Source: Shewanella acanthi (GTDB lineage Bacteria; Pseudomonadota; Gammaproteobacteria; Enterobacterales; Shewanellaceae). Taken from it: DNA of 64,000 nt. Position numbers and translations under genes: made by a program. The notes beneath the pieces are model-generated. The model was not told the DNA's origin. It did no database searches and worked only from the letters and a program-made list of their open reading frames with translations. The stretch is from assembly GCF_019457475.1 (NCBI RefSeq), contig NZ_CP080413.1, positions 2,728,001-2,792,000 of the forward strand, written 5' to 3'. Positions 35,449 through 44,133 of the stretch are shown here, piece after piece (the stretch's first letter is position 1; each line of letters opens with the position of its first letter).

Positions 35449-35885
35449 TCACCTGCAACTCTGATTTGCCCTCGCAAATTCTCGCTCATCCCTAACGGCT
35501 CATAAAGCCTGTCAAATTACAGCAAGTTGGTTAACTCCAACTTGCTAATTTATTTCAACATATCTCCTCAATTTGCACTTGAAAACTCTTAAATTTACCA
35601 GCGCAAAATCACTTGCTGAGTTATTTTCCCTGTATAAGCAATCGCAAAATTAAATTGCATAAGCTCAAGTTATTCATTCATAAATTGATTAGAATATAGG
35701 AGGTAAATCTGGAACCTTGAAACCGAAACTGAGTGAAGGTATGCCGCAATCATGCAATTGGCCTCGAGCCACATCAGTACAACCCATGACGCTTTTATAA
35801 ACGATGACTGTTAATCGTCAGTATTTTTCGATAAAGCCAAGCCCTAAATCCCTATAGCGCCCTACTTTTTAGTGGTAACCATTTC
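35449..35885. other. Intergenic region, 437 bases
   Basis: It contains a 10-base-pair hairpin at 35521-35546 (AGCAAGTTGG-TTAACT-CCAACTTGCT) that probably ends the small upstream gene. An orphan AGGAGGT at 35698-35704 has no convincing start codon behind it (only a 27-codon TTG frame). The rest shows nothing I can name. Confidence 0.4.
35521..35546 (+). terminator. Hairpin downstream of the small charged protein
   Basis: Perfect 10-base-pair stem with a 6-base loop followed by AATTTATTTC. The U-tract is interrupted, so termination strength is uncertain. Confidence 0.5.
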
Positions 35886-36746
35886 GTGATAAAAGCACCT
35901 CCATTATTGTTGATATTAGCCGCGCAGTTAATGATTGCTAGCGGTAACCTCTTAGTAAAATTGCTTGAAACCAGTGCGCCCGTGTTTCAACTAGTGCTTT
36001 ATCGTCAGTTATTTGCCACCTTGCTGGTGCTGCCGTTTGTCTGGAGATTGCAGGGCAATTTAAAAATCAGTCCCTTCTATAAAGTGCACTTAAGCCGAGC
36101 GCTGCTGATTGGTCTCGGGAATGCCATTTTTATGCTGGCAGTATTGCATCTGCCACTCGCGACCGTCACCGCGGTGATTTACACCTCTCCGCTAATGCTA
36201 CTGGTACTGTCAGCAATATTCTTAAAGGAGCGCATAGGTTATCGGCGTACTGTGGCAGGGATTATCGGCTTTACGGGGATTTTGCTTATCTCGCAACCGA
36301 CCGAATTTAACCTCTATATTGGTTTAGCCTTTTTCGGCGCCATGACTACAGCCTTGAATAGTTTGATCCTTAAAACCTATTCCACCCACGAGCATCCCTT
36401 CTCGACCCTATTCTGGTCGAATGCCTTTGCCATGGTGTTTTTAATTCCGGCCACTTGGTATGAGGGCGCCGAATTTAGCCTGCCTGTCGCCAAAGTGGGA
36501 TTAACTCTAGGCCTCTTTTATGTCGGCATGACCTACTGCATCATTCACGCCTATCGACGCGCCGATGCCAGCCAAATGGCCCCCGTTGAATATACAGGGC
36601 TGATTTTTGCGGCAATTTTAGGATGGTGCTTCTTAGATGAAAGCATTAGCCTATTGGTCTTTATTGGCATTTTATTGGTGATTTTTTCATCCATTTTGCC
36701 AAGTTATAGTGAACTTAAGTCCAGATGGAAAAGCCGGCAAAGGTAA
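35886..36746 (+). CDS. EamA/DMT family transporter
   Basis: A 286-residue inner-membrane protein with about ten hydrophobic helices arranged as two EamA repeats (roughly 5-135 and 145-275), as in the drug/metabolite transporter superfamily. Typical motifs are ATVTAVIYTSPLMLLVLSAI and ASQMAPVEYTGLIFAAILGW at the end of each repeat. The start codon is GTG at 35886 because the first helix begins immediately afterwards. The substrate is unknown (RhaT/YdcZ-like exporters move amino acids or metabolites). A terminator hairpin overlaps its stop codon. Confidence 0.88.
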   Translation: MIKAPPLLLILAAQLMIASGNLLVKLLETSAPVFQLVLYRQLFATLLVLPFVWRLQGNLKISPFYKVHLSRALLIGLGNAIFMLAVLHLPLATVTAVIYTSPLMLLVLSAIFLKERIGYRRTVAGIIGFTGILLISQPTEFNLYIGLAFFGAMTTALNSLILKTYSTHEHPFSTLFWSNAFAMVFLIPATWYEGAEFSLPVAKVGLTLGLFYVGMTYCIIHAYRRADASQMAPVEYTGLIFAAILGWCFLDESISLLVFIGILLVIFSSILPSYSELKSRWKSRQR

Positions 36747-36762
36747 CCTTCGCCGGCTTTTA
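36729..36762. terminator. Terminator overlapping the EamA stop codon
   Basis: AAAAGCCGGC ... GCCGGCTTTTA with a 13-base loop that contains the TAA of the upstream gene. Suited to both this gene and the convergent yfaZ-like gene. Confidence 0.75.
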
Positions 36763-36810
36763 TCAATAAACAATGTTTTTCTTTGGTGCTACACGAGACC
36801 GCTTTTGTGA

Positions 36811-37365
36811 TTAGAAGCGGAATTTGCCGCCAATATACACACCGTCTTCAAATGTGAAGTTATGCTCGTGGGCATAACGGTCATGATCGTAGTCGTAACC
36901 AATTTTGTGGTAACCCACATAGAATGCCATGTTTGGTTTCAGGCGGTATTGCACCTTCGCATCAAGCTCATACTGGCCATCGACATCACCAAAGGACAGT
37001 ACTGATGGCGCGAAATAGGCCGCAGCATGCAAGGAAATATTTTGATTTAGCGTCAGCGCATAACGACCGCCCACAGAGATGGTGCTGCCGTTAGGAGTGT
37101 AGAAAGACCACAATTGACTTAACTTACCACCCACTTCGAAGTGATGTACGCCAGCATCATAGGTCATGTGCAGTGCACCCGATGCGATATGGCCGCTATC
37201 GTCAGAATAGGTGTAACCTAATACCCCATTGATATCCTTATCAACTTGCAGTTCTAACTCCGTCAGCACTACATCGTTGTTCAGTCCAACATTTAATTCC
37301 GTTGCGTTCGCTTGTAGCGCGGCTGCGCCCAATAATAAGACACTTGCTAGTTTGAACTTAGCCAT
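36811..37365 (-). CDS. YfaZ family outer membrane protein
   Basis: A 184-residue protein with a cleavable signal peptide (KLASVLLLGAAALQANA, cut near 21). The rest consists of alternating amphipathic strands ending in the C-terminal Phe signature (GVYIGGKFRF) of outer membrane beta-barrels. It matches the YfaZ family of small barrels with unknown role. A His/Asp/Tyr-rich loop (YDYDHDRYAHEHN, about 159-171) could bind metal. It is monocistronic and convergent with the EamA gene. Confidence 0.88.
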   Translation of the reverse strand: MAKFKLASVLLLGAAALQANATELNVGLNNDVVLTELELQVDKDINGVLGYTYSDDSGHIASGALHMTYDAGVHHFEVGGKLSQLWSFYTPNGSTISVGGRYALTLNQNISLHAAAYFAPSVLSFGDVDGQYELDAKVQYRLKPNMAFYVGYHKIGYDYDHDRYAHEHNFTFEDGVYIGGKFRF

Positions 37366-37530
37366 AAAAACACCTTCATAATGACCATGGGTTAATGGCG
37401 CGCATCATACCGAATAAAACGAAGAAATTTGCTGATTTTGAGCTGAACAGAAAGTAATTGAGGATTTTTGAAGCAAATTAATATAAAAACCAAACATAAA
37501 AAGATCAAATAAGCGTCCATTTTAAAACAT

Positions 37531-38034
37531 TTATTTAACCTGCACGCGATCCCCCACCAGATTAAGCATCATCCGCTCAATATCAAGTTGAGGATCAAGG
37601 GCTAAGTAAAACCAACCTATGGTATTACCTGTACCTCGAATACTGAGATAGTTACGCCAAAACCGGAATCCCGCCTTAAGCAAATTAACTCGACTGGCAG
37701 TATTTTCGTCGCGAATAGTAGCAAACAACAATTTGATATTTAAGGATTTAGCGACTTCGATACGCTTGAGGGTCAAGTCCTGAGCAATCCCCTGACGTCG
37801 ATAAAGTGGCGCAACGACCAAATAGCCAAGCTCGCCAACTATGCCCTCGCCCGCTTTAATTGCGGCGCAGCCAACAATCTCCCCTTGAAGGTTTTTAGCT
37901 AGGACAACCGCCCTTGAGCGAGCAAATACGCTATGGTCTAGCGGGTGGGCGTTATCATCACGGTTCTCTATCAGCTGAGCAGCTGCTGCTAATTCGGCAT
38001 CGTTTTGACACAGCACGTACTGAAACCTATTCAT
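37531..38034 (-). CDS. GNAT family N-acetyltransferase
   Basis: A 167-residue GNAT protein. Motif A is LVVAPLYRRQGIAQDLTLKR (about 72-91; R-x-x-G-x-A), with ATIRDENTASRVNLLKAGF (the motif B asparagine region) following. The fold resembles ArgA-like and YhbS-like acetyltransferases. It lies just downstream of mgtE on the same strand (66 bases), possibly co-transcribed. The substrate is unknown. Confidence 0.85.
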   Translation of the reverse strand: MNRFQYVLCQNDAELAAAAQLIENRDDNAHPLDHSVFARSRAVVLAKNLQGEIVGCAAIKAGEGIVGELGYLVVAPLYRRQGIAQDLTLKRIEVAKSLNIKLLFATIRDENTASRVNLLKAGFRFWRNYLSIRGTGNTIGWFYLALDPQLDIERMMLNLVGDRVQVK

Positions 38035-38100
38035 CTATCACACGACTCTCACGCCCAATCTCAAACCGAGTTATCCAGTATCTAACAATGCTTATACCCA

Positions 38101-39471
38101 TCACAGATAAAGCACAGTCGCCAAACCTAAGAAAGTGAAAAAACCCACCACATCGGTGACTGTGGTTAAGATCACCGAACCGGAAAGTGCCGCGTCCTGA
38201 TTAAATCGCTGTAAAATCATCGGCACAAACACACCCGCCAATGCCGCCACCGCCATATTGATTAAAATCGCGCAGCCGATGACAATGCCTATAGTAGTGT
38301 CGGCAAACCACCAGCCAGCAACAATACCAATCACAATAGCCCACAGCGTGCCATTAACGAGGCCAATCCCCAGCTCGTTCTTCATTAAGGAGAACAAGTT
38401 ACCCGCCGAGATCTGCCCCATTGCCATACCGCGGATCATCAGTGTTAACGACTGACTACCAGCAATCCCGCCCATGGAGGCAACAATTGGCATCAATACC
38501 GCTAAGGCAACCACCTGTGAAAGCACATTCTCAAATAAACCAATAGTCGCCGAGGCTAAAAATGCGGTAAGTAAATTGATCCCAAGCCATACGGCGCGGC
38601 GCTGCGCCCCCTTCACAATGGGGGCGAATAAGTCGTCGGATTCATCCATACCGGCCGTTGCCATTAACTGGGCTTCATAATGTTCACGCACCAGCGCCGT
38701 TGCGGCCCGTAATGTCACTCGGCCAATGAGTTCGCCCTCTTCATCAATAACCGGCAATTCAATTTCTCGGCTATGTTCAATCGCCTCTGCGGCATCGAGC
38801 AAAGTGGTATCGGCCATTAGGGCACGGCTATCTTCGGAGAGTAAGGAAATTAATAACTCATCAGGATCATGCTTAAAAATATCGTAGCGCCTAACGGTGC
38901 CAAGGTACTTATCGTCTTCGTCGACAATAAACAGATTATCGTTACAATCGAGTTCAATCCGTCGAAAGAATCGCTGCGCTTGGGCAACAGTCGCCTTGTC
39001 GCTCAGCACCAACATTTGGTGATCGGTATAACGACCAATCTCGTTCTCAGAATATTGATCATATAACTCGAAGCGCTGACGTTGACGCTCGCCCATTTGT
39101 GCCAGCGCGCGATCGGTAAAACTCTCGGGGAGATAGTCACTCCACTCAATCAAATCCTCAGGACTCAATTGAGCAAACAGCAGATCCACCTCATTGTCGG
39201 GCATCTGCTTTAGGATCCCCATCCGAGGATCGGCGCGCATTAAGCTTAAAACCGTGACTCGCTCGCCAAATTCAACCTGTTGCCAACGCTCGTAACGCTC
39301 ATCTAAGGGCAAGGATTCCAGTGCGAGGGCGATGGTACCAGGTTCCGCCTCCCCTAAAATTTCACTGAAAACTTCAGCCTGTTCTTCCCCTTCAACTTCT
39401 GTAAGTTGTTGAACGACTTGCCCTACATCGGCTTGAGTATTGGTTTCGTATTCGGCTTCATACTCAGTCAC
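38101..39471 (-). CDS. mgtE: Magnesium transporter MgtE
   Basis: A 456-residue magnesium channel. The N-terminal superhelical domain (about 15-130) is followed by two CBS domains (about 135-260; KYLGTVRRYDIFK, ELIGRVTLRAAT), a connecting helix and five membrane helices (about 290-455). The pore signature is GGIAGSQSLTLMIRG. The N and CBS domains sense cytoplasmic magnesium and close the channel. I start at GTG 39471 (TEYEAEYETN), preceded by AGAAGGG; the longer frame to 39561 adds 30 unconserved residues. It is divergent from gpx. Confidence 0.93.
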   Translation of the reverse strand: MTEYEAEYETNTQADVGQVVQQLTEVEGEEQAEVFSEILGEAEPGTIALALESLPLDERYERWQQVEFGERVTVLSLMRADPRMGILKQMPDNEVDLLFAQLSPEDLIEWSDYLPESFTDRALAQMGERQRQRFELYDQYSENEIGRYTDHQMLVLSDKATVAQAQRFFRRIELDCNDNLFIVDEDDKYLGTVRRYDIFKHDPDELLISLLSEDSRALMADTTLLDAAEAIEHSREIELPVIDEEGELIGRVTLRAATALVREHYEAQLMATAGMDESDDLFAPIVKGAQRRAVWLGINLLTAFLASATIGLFENVLSQVVALAVLMPIVASMGGIAGSQSLTLMIRGMAMGQISAGNLFSLMKNELGIGLVNGTLWAIVIGIVAGWWFADTTIGIVIGCAILINMAVAALAGVFVPMILQRFNQDAALSGSVILTTVTDVVGFFTFLGLATVLYL

Positions 39472-39621
39472 GTAAAGGCCCTTCTGCTGCTTAAAAAAAT
39501 TTAGCGTAACTATATGGATATTTGAGATATTTGGCAAACCCGCAAAATACCTTGCACACAAATATATTGTTTGTAACTTATATATTCACTATGCTGAATT
39601 ATCACATTTAAGGAGTTAACA

Positions 39622-40107
39622 ATGGCAAGCACAATCTTTGAACATACCGCGACTGATATTCAAGGCACACCCACCCCGCTTTCCACATTCGAAGGTAAAG
39701 TAATGTTAGTGGTTAATACTGCCAGTGCCTGTGGTTTTACACCTCAATACAAAGGGTTAGAAGAACTCTATCAACAATATAAAGATCAAGGATTTGTGGT
39801 TTTAGGTTTTCCTTGCAATCAATTTGGTGCCCAGGAAAAAGCCGATGAGCAAGGCATACAAAGTTTTTGCGAACTCAATTTCGGTATTAGTTTTCCGATG
39901 TTCGCTAAAATTGAAGTCAACGGTGAAAACGCCCATCCCGTTTATCAATTTATGAAAAAAGCGGCTCCAGGCATGTTAGGCACCCAAGGCATTAAGTGGA
40001 ACTTCACCAAATTCTTAATTAATCGTCAGGGTGAAGTGGTTGAGCGATTCGCGCCAACAACTAAACCCGAAGCCATTAGCGCAAAAATTGCTGAACTTTT
40101 AAAATAA
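39622..40107 (+). CDS. Glutathione peroxidase family protein
   Basis: A 161-residue thiol peroxidase of the Gpx/BtuE family. The peroxidatic residue is Cys37 (NTASACGFTPQY), a cysteine rather than selenocysteine. The catalytic partners are Gln in FPCNQFG (about 72) and Trp/Asn in IKWNFTKF (about 124-126). FPCNQ also carries the second cysteine used as the resolving thiol in thioredoxin-dependent members. It is cytoplasmic, with no signal peptide. AAGGAG lies upstream of the ATG. It removes hydroperoxides, perhaps including lipid peroxides arising from the EPA made by the pfa genes. Confidence 0.93.
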   Translation: MASTIFEHTATDIQGTPTPLSTFEGKVMLVVNTASACGFTPQYKGLEELYQQYKDQGFVVLGFPCNQFGAQEKADEQGIQSFCELNFGISFPMFAKIEVNGENAHPVYQFMKKAAPGMLGTQGIKWNFTKFLINRQGEVVERFAPTTKPEAISAKIAELLK

Positions 40108-40171
40108 TTAGCTCGTATCTAACTGAATTTTATTATTTTAAAAATTAATTCAATTTTTTTAGAAATGCGAT

Positions 40172-40199
40172 GGAACTTTAACCGTATCGTTCCCTCAAA
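40172..40199 (+). promoter_or_regulatory. Sigma-E (RpoE) type promoter, sRNA copy 1
   Basis: GGAACTT (40172-40178), a 16-base spacer, then TCAAA (40195-40199), an exact match to the sigma-E consensus. The conserved GAACAG start follows seven bases after the -10. Confidence 0.8.
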
Positions 40200-40205
40200 T
40201 ATAGT

Positions 40206-40312
40206 GAACAGCGAATGTCTTTTTCATGTTCATCATTCTCCCTGGGGCTTCTAGCGCAGCCCCCTTGACCTAGGAATAGGTCACTAGGCAACCGATTGGT
40301 TGCCTTTTTTTA
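40206..40312 (+). ncRNA. Candidate sigma-E dependent sRNA, copy 1
   Basis: About 107 nt from the predicted start (GAACAG) to the T-run. Order of elements: unpaired GTTCATCAT-TCTCCC (40228-40242); hairpin GGGGCT/AGCCCC with loop TCTAGCGC; hairpin TGACCTA-GGAA-TAGGTCA (40266-40283); terminator GGCAACC-GATT-GGTTGCC plus T-run (40287-40311). No open frame is present. Two related copies lie at 40457-40675 and 42743-42861. The layout (5' unpaired pyrimidine-rich seed, then terminator with long U-tract) is that of Hfq-dependent trans-acting sRNAs. I do not recognise a named family. Confidence 0.75.
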
Positions 40313-40423
40313 TCTCGACACTTTGTATGTAATACAATTGTTCAATCACTTTGCAATAAACGTTAGTAAAAACTCATAAGCAAAATTAATTAAAAATTTT
40401 CTGATAATTTTATGCATTGGGAT

Positions 40424-40450
40424 GAACTTTATTAAAAGTGACCAGTCTGA
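40424..40450 (+). promoter_or_regulatory. Sigma-E type promoter, sRNA copy 2
   Basis: GAACTT (40424-40429), a 16-base spacer, then TCTGA (40446-40450). It matches the sigma-E pattern but is about 110 bases further from the conserved core than in the other copies. Confidence 0.6.
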
Positions 40451-40456
40451 TTTAAC

Positions 40457-40675
40457 GTAAGGATTAACGGATTGGATTTAGCGTAGTTAAGAATTAAGTG
40501 TATTAGATTAGTCACTTGCTTCTATGAAACAATTTTAGTTTTACGTCATTTATCTAATTGGTTGGTCGTTCATCATCATCTCCCTTTTGGGAAACAATCG
40601 AATACGCTAGCGCAATATATTCCATTGTCTCCTAATTTGATTTCTTTATGGCAACCTTTGGTTGCCATTTTTTTA
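40457..40675 (+). ncRNA. Candidate sRNA, copy 2
   Basis: The conserved core is CGTTCATCATCATCTCCC (40567-40584), then a stem ACAAT-c-GAATA / TATTC-c-ATTGT enclosing a loop with CTAGCGC (40607-40613), then the terminator GGCAACC-TTT-GGTTGCC and T-run (40648-40674). If the sigma-E promoter at 40424 is used the RNA is about 219 nt, longer than its siblings. Alternatively a nearer promoter or processing gives about 115 nt, so the 5' end is uncertain. The stem differs completely in sequence from copies 1 and 3 but pairs equally well. Confidence 0.65.
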
Positions 40676-40699
40676 TTCTCGATTTAGCCCAATTTACCC

Positions 40700-42508
40700 T
40701 TACAAACTCTGATCTAATTGCACTTGAAGTGAGGGATGATAACCCGCCCTCGCTTTGGCGTAGATGTCACGTAGCTCGGTCTGATATCCAGCAATTTGTA
40801 ATTCCGCATATAAGGGGCGTACAAACTTGCCACGCCCAATACGTTGTAAATACGCACTAAGCGCAGGCAATACCGGATCGTAATGGTTACGGATCGCAAC
40901 CCTAAACCAATCACAGGCAATTTCAGCATTGGTTGATTCAGTTAGTTTAAAAGTGTCATCTAAATCCATCAGTTGCACTTGAGATAAAACTTCAGGTAAT
41001 TGGGTCAGAAAATACTGCCAATGGTGCACTCGCCAACCTTTTACATCGAGTTTGTTGGCCGCGAAGCCCTGTAAAAACTTCTGCAATGCATCCTCGACTT
41101 TATCTAGGCTTTGGGATGTCGGGCCACAAAAACCTTGAGGCAAACCTTCACCATAAATCCATTCCAACAATTCGGCTTCGGTGATCTTATCGCTATGCTT
41201 TGCCACTAATGCCTGCTTAGCGTATTCGACAAACATCTCTGTGGTAATGGCCTTAAAGGCAAAGTGCTCAACGTATTCAAATAAGAACTTATCAAAAACG
41301 GAGCGACCGAGACGATACTCAAGCTCGTGCACAAACATGGAAGCCTTATCGTAGGTAAATCGGTTAAAAGCCAGATTAGGATCACTTAGCTGCACATTGG
41401 CGGGCAAGGTTTGCCTTTCGATTGGTAATACTGCCATTTCCTCTTTTAAGCGACCGAATTCAATCACCCACTCCAATTCTGCCTGCTCTTTGCCATAAAC
41501 GGCCTCGACAATCCGATTGGTAAAATAAGTGGTAAAGCCTTCGTTTAACCAGAGATCGCGCCAAGTTGCGTTACTCACCAAATTACCGGTCCAAGAATGA
41601 GCCAGTTCATGGGCAACGGTGGAAACGAGACTCTTATCGCCAGCAATTAATGTTGGCGTTAAAAAAGCTAAACGGGGATTTTCCATTCCACCAAAGGGAA
41701 AGCTCGGCGGCAGAATAATCATGTCATAGCGCCCCCAAGCGTATGCACCTAACAGAGATTCGGCCACATCTATCATGTGCTCGGTATCATTGAATTCTGC
41801 AACTGCGGCGGCGAGCATACTGGGCTCAGTGTAAATACCACTTCGAGGGCCAATGGCTTGGTAGGCTAAATCCCCCACCGCCAATGCCATTAAATGTGTC
41901 GGGATTGGTTTTTCCATCTCGAACTGAAATACGCCTTCAAGCGGTGTGTCGGGTTGATTCATCGCGCTCATGACTGCGCGCATGCCCTTAGGCACTGTGA
42001 CTTTAGCATCAAAGGTGATTCTCACTTTCGGCGTATCCTGAAGTGGAAGCCAACTGCGAGCATTGATCGGCTGTGACTGACTAAATAAATAGGGTAACCG
42101 TTTACCCGCAGTTTGCTCAGGCGTTAACCACTGTAAGCCCTGTGCACTTGGTGAGGTTTGATACTGAATAGTGATGTGGGTGCAATGGCTAGCAGGCAAT
42201 TGAATGCACAGCTTCTGCCCTAGGATGTCGCTCGTCTCTGTGAACGAGAAAGCTAATGCTTGATTTGACTCGGTGACAACGGATTGAATCTTTAATTCGC
42301 GACTATCGAGCCATAGCTCAGTCACCTTTTCATCTAAATAAGTCAGCGATAGCGTCGCACTGCCCGCTACTAATTGAGTGTCGAAATCAACGCTCAAATC
42401 CAATGATAGATGAGTCACTTGGATTTGGTCGCTATTGGCAAAGGAATGGTAATCACGATTTAGATCCCATTGTGTGCTGCTCATCCTGCCAGTACTGCCT
42501 AACGTCAT
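40700..42508 (-). CDS. M1 family aminopeptidase (leukotriene A4 hydrolase-like)
   Basis: A 602-residue zinc metallopeptidase. The exopeptidase motif FGGMEN and the zinc site HELAHSW followed by a Glu in LNEGFTTYF are intact. The N-terminal beta domain (about 10-205) and the C-terminal helical ARM-like domain (about 460-600) match LTA4H/ColAP-type aminopeptidases of cold marine bacteria. No signal peptide is present, so it is probably cytoplasmic and trims N-terminal residues from peptides. The start at 42508 is chosen; an ATG eight codons later is an alternative. It is flanked on both sides by the sRNA copies. Confidence 0.9.
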   Translation of the reverse strand: MTLGSTGRMSSTQWDLNRDYHSFANSDQIQVTHLSLDLSVDFDTQLVAGSATLSLTYLDEKVTELWLDSRELKIQSVVTESNQALAFSFTETSDILGQKLCIQLPASHCTHITIQYQTSPSAQGLQWLTPEQTAGKRLPYLFSQSQPINARSWLPLQDTPKVRITFDAKVTVPKGMRAVMSAMNQPDTPLEGVFQFEMEKPIPTHLMALAVGDLAYQAIGPRSGIYTEPSMLAAAVAEFNDTEHMIDVAESLLGAYAWGRYDMIILPPSFPFGGMENPRLAFLTPTLIAGDKSLVSTVAHELAHSWTGNLVSNATWRDLWLNEGFTTYFTNRIVEAVYGKEQAELEWVIEFGRLKEEMAVLPIERQTLPANVQLSDPNLAFNRFTYDKASMFVHELEYRLGRSVFDKFLFEYVEHFAFKAITTEMFVEYAKQALVAKHSDKITEAELLEWIYGEGLPQGFCGPTSQSLDKVEDALQKFLQGFAANKLDVKGWRVHHWQYFLTQLPEVLSQVQLMDLDDTFKLTESTNAEIACDWFRVAIRNHYDPVLPALSAYLQRIGRGKFVRPLYAELQIAGYQTELRDIYAKARAGYHPSLQVQLDQSL

Positions 42509-42709
42509 AACCTAGTTAACCTTATTGAAATGATTTCTAGCTATTATCGACCGAGGCGAGAGTGAGTAGCAAATAGAATCCTGATGCTATAGATAGAGGT
42601 ATTGTTCAATAGTGTATTTTACATGAAATAATAAAACTAAATAATTTCAGCACTTTACAGCAGGCAAGTTCACTTATTTAAAAATTTTATTTATTTTCTT
42701 AAAAATGCT

Positions 42710-42736
42710 GAACTAATCTTAAAGCCTCTGGTCAGA
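42710..42736 (+). promoter_or_regulatory. Sigma-E type promoter, sRNA copy 3
   Basis: GAACTA (42710-42715), a 16-base spacer, then TCAGA (42732-42736). The TATTATGAACAG that follows aligns with TATAGTGAACAG of copy 1, so promoter and start are conserved together. Confidence 0.7.
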
Positions 42737-42742
42737 TATTAT

Positions 42743-42861
42743 GAACAGATTCTCTGCAAGGTTTCATTGTTCATCATCATTCTCCCTTCGATGGTTTCTA
42801 GCGCGACCATCCAAAAATTCCAACTTGGAATTTACAGCAACCTGATTAGGTTGCTTTTTTT
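42743..42861 (+). ncRNA. Candidate sigma-E dependent sRNA, copy 3
   Basis: About 119 nt. Elements: 5' GAACAG; unpaired GTTCATCATCATTCTCCC (42769-42786); hairpin GATGGT/ACCATC with loop TTCTAGCGCG (42790-42811); a small stem AATTCC/GGAATT; terminator AGCAACC-TGATTA-GGTTGCT with T-run (42836-42861). It lies between the aminopeptidase gene and the end of pstS, transcribed opposite to both. No open frame. Confidence 0.75.
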
Positions 42862-42892
42862 ATGTCTGATTTCCCTCAGATTTTAGTCTGCA

Positions 42893-42922
42893 AAACAAAA
42901 AGGGCCTCCGAAGAGACCCTTT
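42893..42922 (-). terminator. Terminator of pstS
   Basis: On the minus strand AAAGGGTCTC-TTCG-GAGGCCCTTTTTG: a stable UUCG tetraloop hairpin with U-tract just after the pstS stop. Confidence 0.85.
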
Positions 42923-42939
42923 AGGATGATTATTTTAGA

Positions 42940-43911
42940 CTAGAGACGGATGCCTACTTGTTCTAAATCTTTAGCCACTACGCTTTTAGGCAGAGTGACA
43001 TACCCATCTTTTTCAACCACTTGCTGACCTTGCTTCGAGAGCACGTAACGGATGAATTCTTTTTCCATCGGCGCTAAATCTTTGTTTGGTTGTTTATTCA
43101 CGTAAACGTAGAGGTAACGTGATAATGGATAAGTACCGTTTGCTGCGTTCTCGGCGGTTGCTTCGATAAACTCGTTACCTTTCTTCGCAATCGCCACGGC
43201 TTTGACGCCAGCAGTTTTGTACCCGATACCAGAGTAACCGATAGCGTTCAGTGATTGAGATACAGATTGCACAACAGAAGCAGAACCTGGTTGCTCGTTC
43301 ACGTTAGCTTTAAAGTCGCCTTTACACAGGGCATGCTCTTTAAAGTAACCGTAGGTTCCCGATACTGAGTTACGACCGTATAACTGTACATCTTTCGCAG
43401 ACCAGTTACCGTCCAGACCTAAGTCACCCCAACGTTGGACGTCCGTGCTACCACATTTGTGGGTAGAAGAGAAAATACCATCCACTTGCTCAACGGTTAA
43501 CCCTTTGATTGGGTTATCTTTGTGTACAAACACGGCTAATGCGTCGATCGCTACACGGATAGCAGTTGGCTTATAGCCATAGTGTTTTTCGAAGGCTTCT
43601 TCTTCATTAGGCTTCATCTTGCGGCTCATAGGACCGAATTGTGAAGTGCCTTCAGTTAACGCTGGAGGCGCGGTAGAAGAACCGGCAGCTTGAATTTGGA
43701 TATTGACGTTTGGATACATCTGTTTAAATTCTTCAGCCCACAGCGTCATCATGTTAGCTAAGGTATCTGAACCGACAGAAGACAGGTTGCCGGATACGCC
43801 ACTTGCTTTTTCATAGGTTGGCAGAGATTGATCAACAGTTGCCATTGCAGCTGTAGAGAATACACCAGCGGCTGTAATCGTCATCGCGCCGACAAGCTTT
43901 TTCAGTTTCAT
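42940..43911 (-). CDS. pstS: Phosphate-binding protein PstS
   Basis: A 323-residue periplasmic phosphate receptor of the Pst ABC transporter. The signal peptide ends at STAAMA (about 24). Phosphate-contacting motifs GSDTLANMM (about 47-55), [18 protein letters not shown] and [11 protein letters not shown] (Arg/Ser/Gly/Thr, about 190-200) are present. This is the longer PstS subfamily seen in Vibrio and Shewanella. It has its own Pho box and terminator, so it is regulated with phoBR but separately transcribed. The other pst genes are not in the window. Confidence 0.95.
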   Translation of the reverse strand: MKLKKLVGAMTITAAGVFSTAAMATVDQSLPTYEKASGVSGNLSSVGSDTLANMMTLWAEEFKQMYPNVNIQIQAAGSSTAPPALTEGTSQFGPMSRKMKPNEEEAFEKHYGYKPTAIRVAIDALAVFVHKDNPIKGLTVEQVDGIFSSTHKCGSTDVQRWGDLGLDGNWSAKDVQLYGRNSVSGTYGYFKEHALCKGDFKANVNEQPGSASVVQSVSQSLNAIGYSGIGYKTAGVKAVAIAKKGNEFIEATAENAANGTYPLSRYLYVYVNKQPNKDLAPMEKEFIRYVLSKQGQQVVEKDGYVTLPKSVVAKDLEQVGIRL

Positions 43912-43989
43912 TATGTGCTCCAGTAATAAGCTAACTAATTTCTAACTCAAGTTTTTCAGACGCAGCCAGTATCAATCGCTACAGTGACA

Positions 43990-44023
43990 ATTCTATGTCC
44001 GTAATATGACGCTTAGATGACAG
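43990..44023 (-). promoter_or_regulatory. Pho box and -10 of pstS
   Basis: On the minus strand CTGTCAT-CTAA-GCGTCAT (44006-44023) gives two 7-base PhoB half sites with an 11-base period, followed ten bases later by TAGAAT (43990-43995). This is the standard PhoB-activated architecture, where the box replaces the -35. Confidence 0.85.
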
Positions 44024-44080
44024 ACAAAGATTATTTCGACCTTTGATAAATAAAAACTGTCGCATTCAACCCTTAAAAAC

Positions 44081-44107
44081 AAAAACAGGCACCTATGGCC
44101 TGTTTTT
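44081..44107 (-). terminator. Terminator of phoBR
   Basis: On the minus strand AACAGGC-CATAGGT-GCCTGTTTTTG, after the phoR stop at 44134. Confidence 0.8.
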
Positions 44108-44133
44108 GATAACGAAATAATCAAGATAAACCA

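Noticed and set aside
35698..35793. Strong AGGAGGT followed by a short TTG frame of 27 codons
   Set aside because: Spacing to the TTG is about 14 bases and the peptide has no distinctive features; probably a chance Shine-Dalgarno match.
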